Source: Acridotheres tristis (lineage: Eukaryota; Chordata; Aves; Passeriformes; Sturnidae). Taken from it: DNA of 64,000 bases. The notes under the pieces were generated by a model, which searched no databases, was not told where the DNA came from, and saw only the letters and a program-made list of their open reading frames with translations. Shown one piece after another: positions 1 to 10,922 of the stretch (positions are counted from its first letter, which is position 1; every line of letters starts with the position of its first letter). The position numbers and the translations under genes were made by a program. The stretch is taken from NCBI GenBank assembly GCA_037013685.1, contig CM072894.1:30441529-30505528 (forward strand), written 5' to 3'.

Positions 1-392
1 AAGAACAGTGCAGACAGGACTGTAATGTGATGTTAGAAAATTCCTTCCCCCTCAAGGGGTGTAGTTAAATATTCAACTCTGTAATTATTGCAAGTGCCTT
101 TGTAGTCTCTTGTGTTTATTAGTCTGGAAGACACATCCATTTATGGTTTTATATCAATGATTGCTTGGATAAACTCAAGTCTTACTTTTAAGTTCTTTTC
201 CACATTAGAGATTTTGTTTAATAGGTTTGCTACCATCATGGTAGAACAGCAGGAGTATGGGTTTGGTAAGGTGCAGAAAGGAAGAGGGAAAGGAGCTTTG
301 CCTCAATGAAACAAAGAAACAAGCAAAGAAAGAATTTTAGTTACTTATAACTTTGCCTTGGTAGTTTATTACATTAAAATTTCTCTAATTAG

Positions 393-455
393 TTTGCAGA
401 TGCTGAGGGTTATTTTGCTGCTTGTGCAACAGATACCACTGTGAACAGTTCTCTG
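393..455 (+). CDS. SLC35F5: SLC35F5 coding exon (first in window)
   Basis: Encodes 21 residues beginning FADAEGYFAAC and ending NSSL, in the cytosolic loop after the second membrane helix. The donor is gtaagt at 456. Two acceptors are possible, AG at 391–392 or AG at 398–399. I chose 393 because TTT GCA then reads as Phe-Ala in frame, matching the residues I recall before DAEGYF in the human protein. With the alternative, the exon would start at 400 and the preceding exon would have to supply one base. Confidence 0.88.
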
Positions 456-1522
456 GTAAGTGCCTTAATTTATGAAGGTCAATGCTTTACAATAGCATGG
501 CACAACTATCTTGACCTACTGTTTATAAAAGATGGCAGTTTTAAGTGTAATAGGTTTTGTCAAAGGGTTAAATGATAACTTACTTATAATTTACTAATAT
601 GTACTGCAAATAATGGTATTGCTTACTATAAGAAATATGGGTTCTCAGCTCAGTAAAACACTTACTTGAATGTTTCTGTAGTAGTTTGTCAAAGAAATAT
701 TTTCTTATACAGAGGAAACATATTCTACTCAGTACCATCTCTGTAATGGAGTGGGGTAAACAATTGAGTATTGCAAATTACTCTGTGGATATTTTATACA
801 GGATTACTTGAAATGTAATTTTTTCTTCATTTAATTTTTCGAGAATTTTCAACTTTATCTATCTGCATTTAAGAATAAAATCTTCTTGACCTTCTCTATT
901 CATTAAGATCATGTGACTCCAGAAACTTGGGCAATTTTGCATGAATTTAAACATCTGCCAAAATTCTCATCCTAAACAAGCTTAATGAAAATCCAACTAC
1001 CAGATCTTTTTCATGACTTCACTTTCACAGTTTATTAATTTAATCTAAACAAGTAGCTCAAAACTCGTCTTGTTAGCTAATGTTTTTATTGTTTGAAATA
1101 CTTCTAAATGCCTTATATATAGTAGATCTTTCCCAAAGTTTTTTAATGTTTAGGTCTAGGGAAGAAAATAAGTACATGAATTTTCGTACATACGTTCTGT
1201 GTTTCATGTTTCTAGTTTATAATTTGGACAGAAGCTATAGCTAATGAAATATCTATGATATTGATGACTTACTTTGTAATTTTAAATCATTAGGTGTGTA
1301 TTTTCTGACCATACGTTTTGTGTTCATGAGGATACACACAAAAGAGCACAGTTCTCTTTTAGTACTGTGTTTTACCAATATTTATAACATACAGTATATT
1401 GTATACATGAATTTTGACAAGTCTATCCACTTTGTGCAGACCTGCTTTAAGTCTGATTCTCTTACTATTCACCAAGCTTTTCTTTATTTAGTTTTCTGAT
1501 TTGCTAAATAAATTCTACTGGT

Positions 1523-1560
1523 TATAGTTTAAATAGTTTAAATAGTTTAATAGTTTAAAT
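1523..1560. repeat. Short AT-rich tandem repeat (atagtttaa units)
   Basis: Four imperfect 9–10-base units of atagtttaa(a) in the SLC35F5 intron, 34 bases before the exon at 1594. It is probably a slippage product. Confidence 0.8.
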
Positions 1561-1593
1561 ATCTTGCTTAACAGCATTTTTATTTCATTGCAG

Positions 1594-1675
1594 AGTGAAC
1601 CTTTATATGTTCCTGTAAAGTTTCATGATTTGCCAACTGAAAAAAATGGCAGTAATAGTAGTGATGCAGAGAAAA
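1594..1675 (+). CDS. SLC35F5: SLC35F5 coding exon
   Basis: An 82-base exon preceded by a T-rich tract and CAG, and followed by gtgagt. It encodes 27 residues starting SEPLYVPVKFHDLP and one base of the next codon. This is the variable hydrophilic loop; the Ser/Asn-rich part (NGSNSSDAEK) differs from the human residues as I recall them, while the SEPLYVPVKF part is unchanged. Confidence 0.95.
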
Positions 1676-3014
1676 GTGAGTAAAAACTTTTGGAATGCTA
1701 TAATGTTAGTTCTTTGGTGAAGGAGTTACTTTTCTTTTTGTTTAGTATAACTGCTGTCATGTTGCAGGACTTGCTTCCCCTTCCCCCTCTCCTATTTTTT
1801 TTCCTTTTTCCTCGTTTCTGAAATCTCTTATTGCATGAATTGCAGTCTCATATATTTACTTTCAGGTAGAGAAAGCATAGGCCTGTCGTTCAGTTTACCT
1901 TTCTTGGTCACTACAGATGCAGCCTATGTTTCTCTCAAGGGACCAACTGGGTTCAGTACTTGTGATTCTTTCCTTCTGGGCTTGTAAGCAGCAGTGAGTC
2001 AGCCTCTGGAAAAACAAGCTATTGTCCTTTATAGAGCAGGAGCAAAGCAGTCAAAGTAAGAATTTTAACAGTCTATGTGCGTTCTGGTTTTATTTAAGCC
2101 TCACTATCTTGTGATAGTACCTGAAACAGGCCTAACTGCCCCAGACAATTGTAGAAAGGTTGGCTTCAAAACATCCCAATCCTCAGCAAGAGTCCCTGCT
2201 TATCAGGGTGAAGCTCTCTTAATTTCTACATGGCACACATTAGGAATCACTTTGCTAGGCTCTGCTTCCTGGGGCAACATGCACCAATCGCTTCACAACT
2301 GTTCCAGCTGCAGCTTTCCCTTTACTCGTTTTTTAGGAAATTAGGTATTGTTTCACATTGATTTAGGCTAATATTTGCCTGTAGTGTTTAGTGTAATGTT
2401 TTCTTTACTGAGAAAGCTAATGATGCTAAAATAACCTTCTAAAGAAAACCTGATGCTAGCTTGCAAGATTGGTTAGAGAGTGGATTTGAAAAGGACAAGT
2501 GACTTTATGGTCTTTGCTAAGCTTTGAGATCTGTTAGACTTTAATCTTCTGAATGAAATATTGTCCTTGCAGTTAGGTATAGTTGTGTGCAGGTTTTGGC
2601 TCTTTGGCTATTGGACAATTAAAGAAAGTCTTATATATTAGAATGTTTTTCAAGATGGAATAATTCCTATCTAAAAATGTGTTGTTACTTTTTGTTGGTA
2701 TTTTTGACAGGGAGTAGGGGTGGTGCTTTTCAGTGACGTTTTTGTGGGTGGACAACTTACTGATTGAAAACAGTAATTAATTGTGCTTTGTCTTATTAGT
2801 GGCCTCCTGAATAGCAAAATATTAGTTTCATAAATCATGATGGCATGTCTTCTATTTGCATAAGAACCTGTTATTTGTGCAGTATTGTAATCAGTGGTGT
2901 CTTACAATATCATAGTTTAATTGTATATTGTATTGGCTCAAAAAGTTCAATAATAATATGAATCTTTGTTTCTTTTTTTCCCTTCTGTTTTTCTTTTTTT
3001 TCCCTCCTCTCAAG

Positions 3015-3205
3015 CTCCCAAAAAGCCTCGAGTGAGGTTCAGTAACATCATGGAGATCCGGCAGCTGCCATCAAGCCATGCTTTGGAGGCAAAGCTGTCA
3101 CGCATGTCATACCCAACAGTGAAGGAGCAGGAATCCCTCTTAAAAACTGTAGGAAAACTCACTGCAAGCCAAGTAGCAAAAATTAGCTTTTTCTTTTGCT
3201 TTGTG
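3015..3205 (+). CDS. SLC35F5: SLC35F5 coding exon
   Basis: A 191-base exon after a long pyrimidine tract and AAG, with donor gtatgt. It completes a split Thr codon and adds 63 residues: the rest of the basic loop ([17 protein letters not shown]), then [20 protein letters not shown], the start of the third membrane helix. The frame runs on into the intron for ten codons before a stop. Confidence 0.97.
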
Positions 3206-4356
3206 GTATGTGCTCCATTCTTTCAGAAAACTTAAGTGAAGATGCATTTAAAACTTGTAGCATAATAGTGAATAAGTATTGAGATGACTTGTGTTCTTGA
3301 AACTTTATTTTACAAATGTACCAAGAGAAGTAAAACTTTCCTTGTGCTGGACATGGATGTGTAGGATTTAATTATGAATCTGCTGGTAGATGTTGCTGTA
3401 TCATGCCTCAGTTCTGGGGGGAGAGAGAGATTCCAGGGGCAGGACTTTTGAGACAGGAAAATGTAGAGGACAGATCAGTGATACCTTTTCCATAAACACC
3501 TTCACTGATATGGCCAAGTGGATTCTGTGTAGTGTGGATTCATCATGGCTTTTCCTCAGGAAGTAGAGCCTTTAAACATTATTATTGCTGTCTTATTATT
3601 ATCATCCACAATAATAATACCACCAATGAATTTACTGGAAGATAGTAATGTAATTTTTTCTGGAGTAGTGTCCTCATGTCCCAGACAAATCCTGTTTATT
3701 CTGTTCATGGACACTACTGGAATGTACATGTATTTCTTCTTGGACTTTATGAATATTTCTACATAAGACTAGAGAGTGGTTATTTCCCTTAGAATATATA
3801 TGAGATCTCAATCAAGAAGTGAGAAAACACTTGCCATTTTATTCCTTTATGGAGGAATTAAGAAATAATTTTTAGGCATCGAATGTAAGAGGTGCTTATT
3901 TTTAACAGTGGAGATGTGTGCTGGTTTTAAGTACTCTAAAAAAACCTCATTAGGCTGGCTAATGTCACATGCATTACTGACATTTTTTTTGCAGTCCTTG
4001 TGCAGTTATCATTGGAGAAGCACTCCAAAACAAGTTAAAAGTACTTTTAGTTACTACAGAATAGCTATTATAATGTCATTTTAATTCTTTTTAAGTTCTG
4101 AAGGATGTTACTTCGTTATTAAACACATATTTGAATGTGGTTGGTTTGAGCCAGTTCTAAGTTTGCTGCTGTCTTCTAATATGCCTTCCACTTCTATTGA
4201 AGTTAGAAGTCACTTTAAGCTAAAAATGTTGTTCTGATTTTATTTTTGCTTAAATAATTAAGGGTTTCTTCTTAAAGTAGGATTTTATTGCACTGAGAAA
4301 CTTAAGCTCTGTTGTTGCTACCCATATAATAACAAAATAATTTTTTATTTCCCCAG

Positions 4357-4438
4357 TGGTTCTTGGCAAATTTCTCGTACCAAGAAGCTCTGTCAGATAC
4401 TCAAGTTGCCATAGTTAATATCTTGTCATCAACCTCTG
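4357..4438 (+). CDS. SLC35F5: SLC35F5 coding exon
   Basis: An 82-base exon between CCCCAG and gtaagt. It encodes 27 residues beginning [20 protein letters not shown] and one base of a split Gly codon. It covers the end of the third helix and the luminal/cytosolic turn into the fourth; the Tyr-Gln-Glu-Ala-Leu segment is typical of SLC35F proteins. Confidence 0.97.
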
Positions 4439-4761
4439 GTAAGTTTTATTTATACCACCAGATGTGCATTATAAGGCTGTTTATGACATAAAAATCTTGT
4501 TACAATGGATTTGTGTATCATTTTCACCTATGCATTTTACCTAAAGGCATTGAATATGTGTGTTCAGAAAATTCATTTTGTATTTGCAGAGTTTTTTTAG
4601 GGTGCCTTCATGATTCCCCTGCTTTTTGTGTGTGTACTTCTGCAGTTACATCTGTATCTTAAAGAATGTATTTGGAGTGTAATAGCTTTGAACTGTGTAG
4701 TTTTCTGAGCAAACTACTGGCAAAACTTGATTGTATAAACTCTTCTGAATTTCTCTTGCAG

Positions 4762-4849
4762 GGCTTTTTACATTAATCTTAGCTGCAGTCTTTCCCAGTA
4801 ACAGTGGAGATCGGTTTACCCTGTCCAAATTATTGGCTGTTATTTTAAG
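4762..4849 (+). CDS. SLC35F5: SLC35F5 coding exon
   Basis: An 88-base exon between TTGCAG and gtaaga, with two bases at each end shared with neighbouring codons. It encodes [20 protein letters not shown] followed by LSKLLAVIL, that is, one membrane helix and the start of the next. Confidence 0.97.
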
Positions 4850-5414
4850 GTAAGATAATGGGAGGGAACATTTGGTCCAAAACTCCCGGGTACAGTGAGT
4901 GGACAACTGTACCTGCTGTACCTGTGGTATCTGTGACAATAAATGATACCCATCACTTTTTAAAAATCCTTGTTTCACAGATGAATCAAGCAATTGAATT
5001 AAGTATTTTTAAATGCTTCATATCATGAACCATTTCCAAATCTCATTATGCTGAAGGAAATTAGATTAATTTCTGTTGAAAATAAATGAATTCATTTTCT
5101 TGTTGTTCATTTGTGGTTTGTTTATTTTTGTGTAAATGGTGAAAAGGGAAGAGGTTTGACACTCAGTGTTGTCAGCCTGTTTCATTAAATGCATGGTGCA
5201 TTGCTCTGGGAAGTTAAAAGTGGGGCTGGTTGGTTTTAACTTGGGATCATGTCTTAGCAGTTGAGAACTCCTTCTGACTTTCCAGAAATGGGTTTTGTTT
5301 AACTAAAAATGCCTAAAGATAGAACTGCATATTTGTTTTTCTCTTTCTTTTATATGTTTTTGTAAAGAATTCCTGAATTCAAGTAACGTTTTGCATTTCT
5401 TCTTTTTTTACCAG

Positions 5415-5479
5415 CATTGGTGGTGTGGTACTTGTTAACCTTTCTGGATCTGAAAAATCTGCTGGAAAAGATACAATAG
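5415..5479 (+). CDS. SLC35F5: SLC35F5 coding exon
   Basis: A 65-base exon between ACCAG and gtattt, encoding the short helix IGGVVLVNLSGSEKSAGKD and flanking residues. The first base completes a Ser codon and the last base begins a Gly codon. The donor gtattt is the weakest in the gene, but the frame joins exactly to the exon at 5829. Confidence 0.95.
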
Positions 5480-5625
5480 GTATTTACTTATGGGTTTTAA
5501 TCCTGGAATATACAGTAATCAATACCATCTTCTGACAGCTCTAAGCAGTCATATAGCAAGCTCTCTATCTCTTATTCATGTAACATTTCACAGTCTGGTT
5601 TTTTAGTTTCAACTTCTAAGACTTG

Positions 5626-5657
5626 CCATTTATGATAATTTCCATTTATGATAATTT
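5626..5657. repeat. Perfect 16-bp tandem duplication
   Basis: The unit ccatttatgataattt occurs twice head to tail in an SLC35F5 intron. It is a small local duplication with no sign of function. Confidence 0.85.
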
Positions 5658-5828
5658 TCCATCCTATGAGTATATTGGGAAAGTATTTACATTTTAGAGC
5701 TCTCTCCATTTTCCCATGTTTTTCATTTAGTAATGAGTTCTGTAATCAATAGAGGTTTAGGAGAGTTGATCCTACTGTGCATAACATGTATGGCATATCT
5801 CAAGGGAGGATTTTTTCCATTTTTCCAG

Positions 5829-5933
5829 GTTCCCTTTGGTCTCTTGTAGGAGCAATGCTGTATGCTGTCTACATAGTCATGATAAAAAGGAAAGTAGATA
5901 GAGAAGATAAACTTGACATACCAATGTTCTTTG
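5829..5933 (+). CDS. SLC35F5: SLC35F5 coding exon
   Basis: A 105-base exon between TTCCAG and gtaaga. It encodes [20 protein letters not shown], then the charged loop [15 protein letters not shown]. The hydrophobic run is a membrane helix of the EamA repeat. Confidence 0.97.
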
Positions 5934-6382
5934 GTAAGACCAAAAGTAACTGTTGAACGTTTTAATTCAATGTGTGATGACATGCTTTGCTTTCAGGCAC
6001 TGAACTGTGTCTGAGTGGTAAGGGGGCTTAGGAAAGCCAAGGAAGTAGAGAAAGCCTCTTACTCCCATGGTTGTGAGTGCTTTAGAGACTGGTTGTGAGA
6101 ATTGTTTCTTGTCTAGAGCCTTAGGAATGCAAACAGCCCCACTGTCTTCATCAGATTTCGGGTTTTTGTTTTCTTTTCAATTTCAATCCTGTAAATATCT
6201 GATACAAATTTAGTTTGTAAATTTCAGGTTAAATTTCTTACATTTGTTTCCTTTGAAAGATTTGAAATATTACTTCATAGCTGCTTTTCTATATGCAAAT
6301 TGTCAAAATAGATTTTAGCAGAGATTTTGGTTATGTTGAAGAATATTTATTGTGATTTTCTTAATTCTATGTTTATATTCAG

Positions 6383-6542
6383 GTTTTGTAGGACTGTTTA
6401 ATCTGTTGCTGCTGTGGCCGGGGTTCTTCCTGCTGCACTATACTGGGTTTGAAGCATTTGAGTTTCCCAATAAACTGATATGGATGTGCATTGTTATAAA
6501 TGGCCTTATTGGAACAGTTTTGTCAGAGTTCCTCTGGCTGTG
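6383..6542 (+). CDS. SLC35F5: SLC35F5 coding exon
   Basis: A 160-base exon between ATTCAG and gtatgt. It encodes two helices: [19 protein letters not shown] and, after the loop [12 protein letters not shown], the segment [20 protein letters not shown]. The final Trp codon is split TG|G with the next exon. Confidence 0.97.
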
Positions 6543-7946
6543 GTATGTACTCCATACATGGAATATATTTCACATGAATTGTCTTTGCTATGTTCTCAGA
6601 CGTTGAGATGTAAAATTGCATAGGTTGGGGTTTGTGCTCTTCTTTTTCCGTCCACGTGTGCAGTTTCATCATTGTGTCACAATATCCTGTGAAAAATTTT
6701 AATTGTAAAGTTAACTGTAAAAAGTAGCTGGTGTGTTCTTGTAGTAATTGAACTACTATGTGCTTAGTTTATTCTAGAATTAACATTTGGAGACAAAGAG
6801 ACTTTGTGCTACAGAGTTGCAGTAGCAAAGGGAGGATATGAGTTTTGTTGTAACAGTTCTCTCACAATACTGCAACAAATGATCAAGGTGGAGTAGGTGG
6901 AGTTCCACAAAAACTTTTCGGTTTTTTTTCAGGAGTGTGGATTTTTGTTTGTTTTTTCAAGTTTAAAATTATATATGAATTTGAATAATTTTCTGTTTAT
7001 TGGCAAATTTGTACACCAGACCTAGGTATAAATGCATTGTAGCATATGTTCCTTTGCAATTGAACTTGTTTGTTGATAGAATATTTCTGTGATTGTATCT
7101 AATTAAGATTAGACTGCAGCTCAGTATCAGTGTCTGATTAAGTGTAATTTTACCATAGGCAAAATAACAAACAAACACATAAACCCCCAAAGCTCAAACA
7201 CTGTATCTTGTCCCAAAATCAAGTACTAGTGTAGGGTTAAGTACATGGGTGTACACAGACTTTTTAACATACATGATATTTGTTTAATTACTTGGAATGT
7301 TATTCGAGTCAATTAAAGAGCTAGTTTTACTTTTAGTTCCTTTTCCCTAGAGTTTTAGACTGGGACTAATTGCAGAGTTTGTGCTGATATCATTCCTTAC
7401 CAGTCCAGTGTGCCACTAGTATAGTCTTTACTTTTTTTGGGAGTAAATAATATCATTTAACTTACTTATTTACTCCACCTGACTGCTAGTTGTTTTTGTT
7501 CGACCTGCTGATAAATTTTTATTGGATTCTGTACCATTTATTCATTTACAGTTTTCTGTGGACAGGTTGGTTGTAATTCAAAAGCAGTTTCTAATGCTGT
7601 AGAGAATCATGGTACATGAAACAAAATGCAGATTTTTCTAGATGAAGTTACTACATGTGAAATAGGGAAATTTCCATCATCTCAGAAGATTGGTATGGGA
7701 ATTAAACCTCAGCCCAGAAGACATCCATTGCCTAGTTAAGAATTCTGTACACTTTCACAGATTTATGATGGAGTGTGATGGTGTGAGTTAATTCTTGTTT
7801 ATTAAACAGTAACTAAGAGTTGATCAAATGTCTTCCTCATTTGATGTATTACTTTCGTTATCTTTTAACTTTTAAGTAAGACCTCATTATCATAATTATT
7901 TACTGTCATTAAATTGTATAATTGTTATTATTTTATTGTCTTTTAG

Positions 7947-8037
7947 GGGCTGCTTTCTTACCTCATCACTGATAGGCACACTTGCCCTAAGCCTTACAAT
8001 ACCTCTGTCCATAATAGCTGACATGTGCATGCAAAAG
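7947..8037 (+). CDS. SLC35F5: SLC35F5 coding exon
   Basis: A 91-base exon between TTTTAG and gtaagg. It completes the split Trp and encodes [20 protein letters not shown] and [10 protein letters not shown], a helix that is near-identical to the human residues I recall. Confidence 0.97.
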
Positions 8038-8689
8038 GTAAGGTACTACTAAACTTTCATCATTTTTTACAGAATTTCTTCTAATTAAATTCTTTTAGGC
8101 TTGTACATGTTTATTTGGTACAAGAAATTAATTGAGTTTTCCACTTGGAATGTTTCCAGCCAAAAAGAGGCTTTGCTGTTCAAAGCAAAGTGTAAATTGT
8201 AATGAGTACCTTTAGACTTCTGAAACTTTGTGCATGTAAAAATGGAGTTAAAAACCCCAAACACAACTTGTATTTTGCTTGTACTTCATGTCACTGTGGA
8301 AAATAAGTCAGAAAAATAAAAGGATAAATATAATAAAAGTAAAAAAGAGTTAGACCCTGAATAAATACTTTTGTAGTGAACATGTGACAGGCAGTATGTT
8401 TTGTGTTAGTCTTACCTGCATATTCCAGTATGGAAATAGAGCAAACACTGCAGTGATTCCAACAATAATAAAACATTTGTATTTGTGTTGGTGTTAAAGC
8501 ATCTGCAATACACATTTGAGACATAAATTGTTATGGGATGGTAAATAACTTGTGATAAGTGTAAAGGAAGCAAGGAATAAAATATCTGTAGACTCCTCCC
8601 CCAAGATTCACTTTCATGAGGTCAGATTAGGTTTATATGTGAGCTAATGCTGGTAGTAAAAAAAAAAAGAATTTTATATGGAGGTTTGT

Positions 8690-8765
8690 GTGTCAGTACA
8701 CATTTTAGATATACACAGATGTGTGTGTGTGCAAATGCATTGGTAGAGATGTGTGTATATATATA
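8690..8765. repeat. Impure GT/TA microsatellite region
   Basis: Short gtgtgt runs followed by gtgtatatatatag within the penultimate SLC35F5 intron. It is low-complexity sequence with several interruptions. Confidence 0.6.
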
Positions 8766-9380
8766 GTTATAGATACCAAGATATGAAAATTTCAGATTGT
8801 CTACTGAAGTGATTCATCTAAACTTTCTTCTGGGATGCACTAAAAAATGGACTATGCTTTTCTAATTCCCAGTAGACAGCTTAATCTCTAGGCTGTTTAT
8901 TCTGAATAAACACAGAGTCCAGATCTTGTAAAATTAATTAATTCTTCATGTGCTAATGCAACATGGAGGCATTTCAAATAGCAGAAACATCTCCAGAGCT
9001 CTGTTGGATGACTTTCAGCTGATGTTGGTAACAAAAGGGCAAATTACCTTTTTAACTCATGTTGTGGGAAGTAAATCCTTTCTGTCTTATATTTTAGAAA
9101 ATAAATTACTATTAGAAGCACAAGTGAGGGACCCTGATTAAAGGCAAAGTGCTGCAGAATTAGAGGTTTCTTGGAGAAGTGTATTTGTGCAAGTCTGTCT
9201 CTGTCATAATGGAAATATCCTAAGCCAAGCCTTGTGTTCACTGAAGTCTCAGGTGTCCATATCTCAGATGACCTGACAGAAATTTTAGCTTCCAGCTTCA
9301 AGCTGTCCTGTTAGTACGTCTGGTCAGCCTTGTTTTTACTTAAAATAAATCTGCACAAGAATGCCACTGGCATGGCTAAT

Positions 9381-9478
9381 AATCATGGAATCACAGAATG
9401 TGCTGAGCTGGAAGGGGACCCATCAGGATCACCCAGTCCAACTCCTGGCCCTGCACAGGACACCCCAAGAATCACACA
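9381..9478 (-). mobile_element. CR1 LINE 3'-end fragment
   Basis: The + strand reads aatcatggaatcacagaatg, then a block with ctggaaggggaccc and cagtccaactcctg, ending near ggacaccccaag. This is the reverse complement of the 3' terminus of avian CR1 retrotransposons, whose tail is made of ATTCTRTG-like units. Only about 100 bases remain, as is usual for 5'-truncated CR1 copies. It lies in the SLC35F5 intron 8038–10242. It carries no coding capacity. Confidence 0.85.
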
Positions 9479-9867
9479 ATGTAATGTAAAGATTGAAATA
9501 TCAATACATGCAGCCTTCATATGACTGTCAAATGGCATGGTAATTATACAATATTCATAATTATTAACTTTTCGGGTATTTTCCTATAATTTTCTAACAT
9601 AAATCTTAGGAAATTGCAACTTCTGTGTTCTGAATTTCATTAGAAATCAGTCAGGAAACACAGGGCTTAACAATTGCAGTTGATGAGATCTTTGAGGAGG
9701 ATCATCAGTGATGATGATCAGTACCAAAGCTGAATCTGTTTCCTCCAAAGTCTTCAGTTTTGGATCTTTTCTCCACACGGGGGGGCCGTGCCCATGGCTC
9801 ATGGCTCTATCATTCTCAAAGGCAGGTCCCAGGCTCTTCCTGTCCTTGTGCCCTTGCTTTGGAGTTA

Positions 9868-9953
9868 CAGAACCATGGAATGGTTTGGGTTGGAATGGAC
9901 TTTAAAGGTCATCACTTTCCAACCCATGGAATGTCTAGGAGACTTTCTCCTTG
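9868..9953 (-). mobile_element. Second CR1 LINE 3'-end fragment
   Basis: The stretch aaccatggaatggtttgggt, tggaatggactttaaaggtc and the following tccaaccca match the CR1 3' region (minus orientation). The end degrades after about 85 bases. It is in the same intron and orientation as the copy at 9381 but differs in sequence, so it is a separate insertion rather than a local duplication. Confidence 0.8.
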
Positions 9954-10242
9954 GCACCAGAGACACAACTGAAAACCTAAAACTGAGGTTGTTTGGAAAT
10001 AGCAGTCTTCATTCAGCTCCCAGTGCAAACAGAATGTTGCATTGTAAAAAATGGATCAGTGGGAATAGGTTATGCAGTTCTTAGAAGAAGCAATAACTAT
10101 AGAAATTGTACCAAATAACTCACATTGTTTAAAATAACTCAAACTGCATCTCAAACTTACAATAATAATAATAATTCCAAATATACACATGTCAATTATT
10201 TTTTCAGCTATTGAGCGAATGATGTTTGTGTTTCAATTCCAG

Positions 10243-10397
10243 GTGCAGTTTTCCTGGTTATTTTTTGCAGGAGCAGTACCTGTATTTTTTTCATTCTTCA
10301 TTGCAACTCTCTTGTGTCACTATAACAACTGGGATCCAGTGATGGTGGGAATCAGAAGAATTTTTGCCTTTATTTGTAGAAAGCATCGAATTCAGAG
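10243..10397 (+). CDS. SLC35F5: SLC35F5 coding exon
   Basis: A 155-base exon between TTCCAG and gtaggg. It encodes the last helix ([20 protein letters not shown]) and the conserved C-terminal tail segment [20 protein letters not shown] with the basic residues RKHRIQ. The Arg codon is split with the last exon. Confidence 0.97.
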
Positions 10398-10840
10398 GTA
10401 GGGCAGTCACAAACTATAATCCCGTCTCTTTAGCCTTTCCAATATCCTGTATTCTTTTATGAGCCACAATACTTGCACTCTGTTTATTTTCACCTGATTT
10501 TATATTCAGGTGTAGTATTTTCTTAATAGCAGTAGTTGCCAATCCATTTATTAACCTATGCTCAGAAAAGGGAAAGATGTGAAGTCTGTTTACCTTTTAA
10601 AAGAAGTTTCCTAGAGGTTGTCACAGGTTTTTTTTTTCCCTTAATGCATTTATGATAATTTATTTACCCAGCACATGCAGTGAAAATTGTGCAACCTTGA
10701 GTACACTTAATATACTTAAGGAGTCCTTACGTGTTTCTGATGGCTAAAGTTCAAACACTAAATACTTGGTGCTTATGTTGGCTTCAAAACAACCAATTTG
10801 ATATTACTGTATGACTGTAAATAAATCTGTTACTTTTAAG

Positions 10841-10922
10841 AATGCCAGAAGAAAGTGAGCAGTGTGAAAGCCTCATCCCTATGCATAGTGTTTCACAGGA
10901 TGGAGACAGCTGCTGTTCATAG
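10841..10922 (+). CDS. SLC35F5: SLC35F5 terminal coding exon
   Basis: After TTTTAAG, one base completes Arg, followed by MPEESEQCESLIPMHSVSQD and GDSCCS, then TAG at 10920–10922. This acidic, serine-rich cytosolic tail aligns with the human C terminus I recall (…SEQCESL…MHSVSQ…) but differs in the last few residues. Confidence 0.95.

Larger units (their letters stand above)
1..10922 (+). other. SLC35F5: SLC35F5 gene, 3' portion (11 coding exons and introns)
   Basis: Solute carrier family 35 member F5 is a multi-pass membrane protein of the drug/metabolite transporter superfamily (EamA-like fold). Its substrate is not established. The conceptual exon chain gives about 387 residues that agree closely with what I recall of vertebrate SLC35F5, including stretches such as [20 protein letters not shown] and [18 protein letters not shown]. 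The human protein is about 523 residues, so about 136 N-terminal residues, including the first two membrane helices, lie upstream of the window. The ten introns inside the chain run 456–1593, 1676–3014, 3206–4356, 4439–4761, 4850–5414, 5480–5828, 5934–6382, 6543–7946, 8038–10242 and 10398–10840. All are GT–AG, and exon phases join without a frameshift or stop. Positions 1–392 are the end of an upstream intron. Identification is from memory of the family and exon logic, not a database search. Confidence 0.95.

Noticed and set aside
5974..6013. A possible C/D-box snoRNA (gtgatga … ctga) in an SLC35F5 intron
   Set aside because: The boxes are too close together and the flanks do not form a terminal stem.
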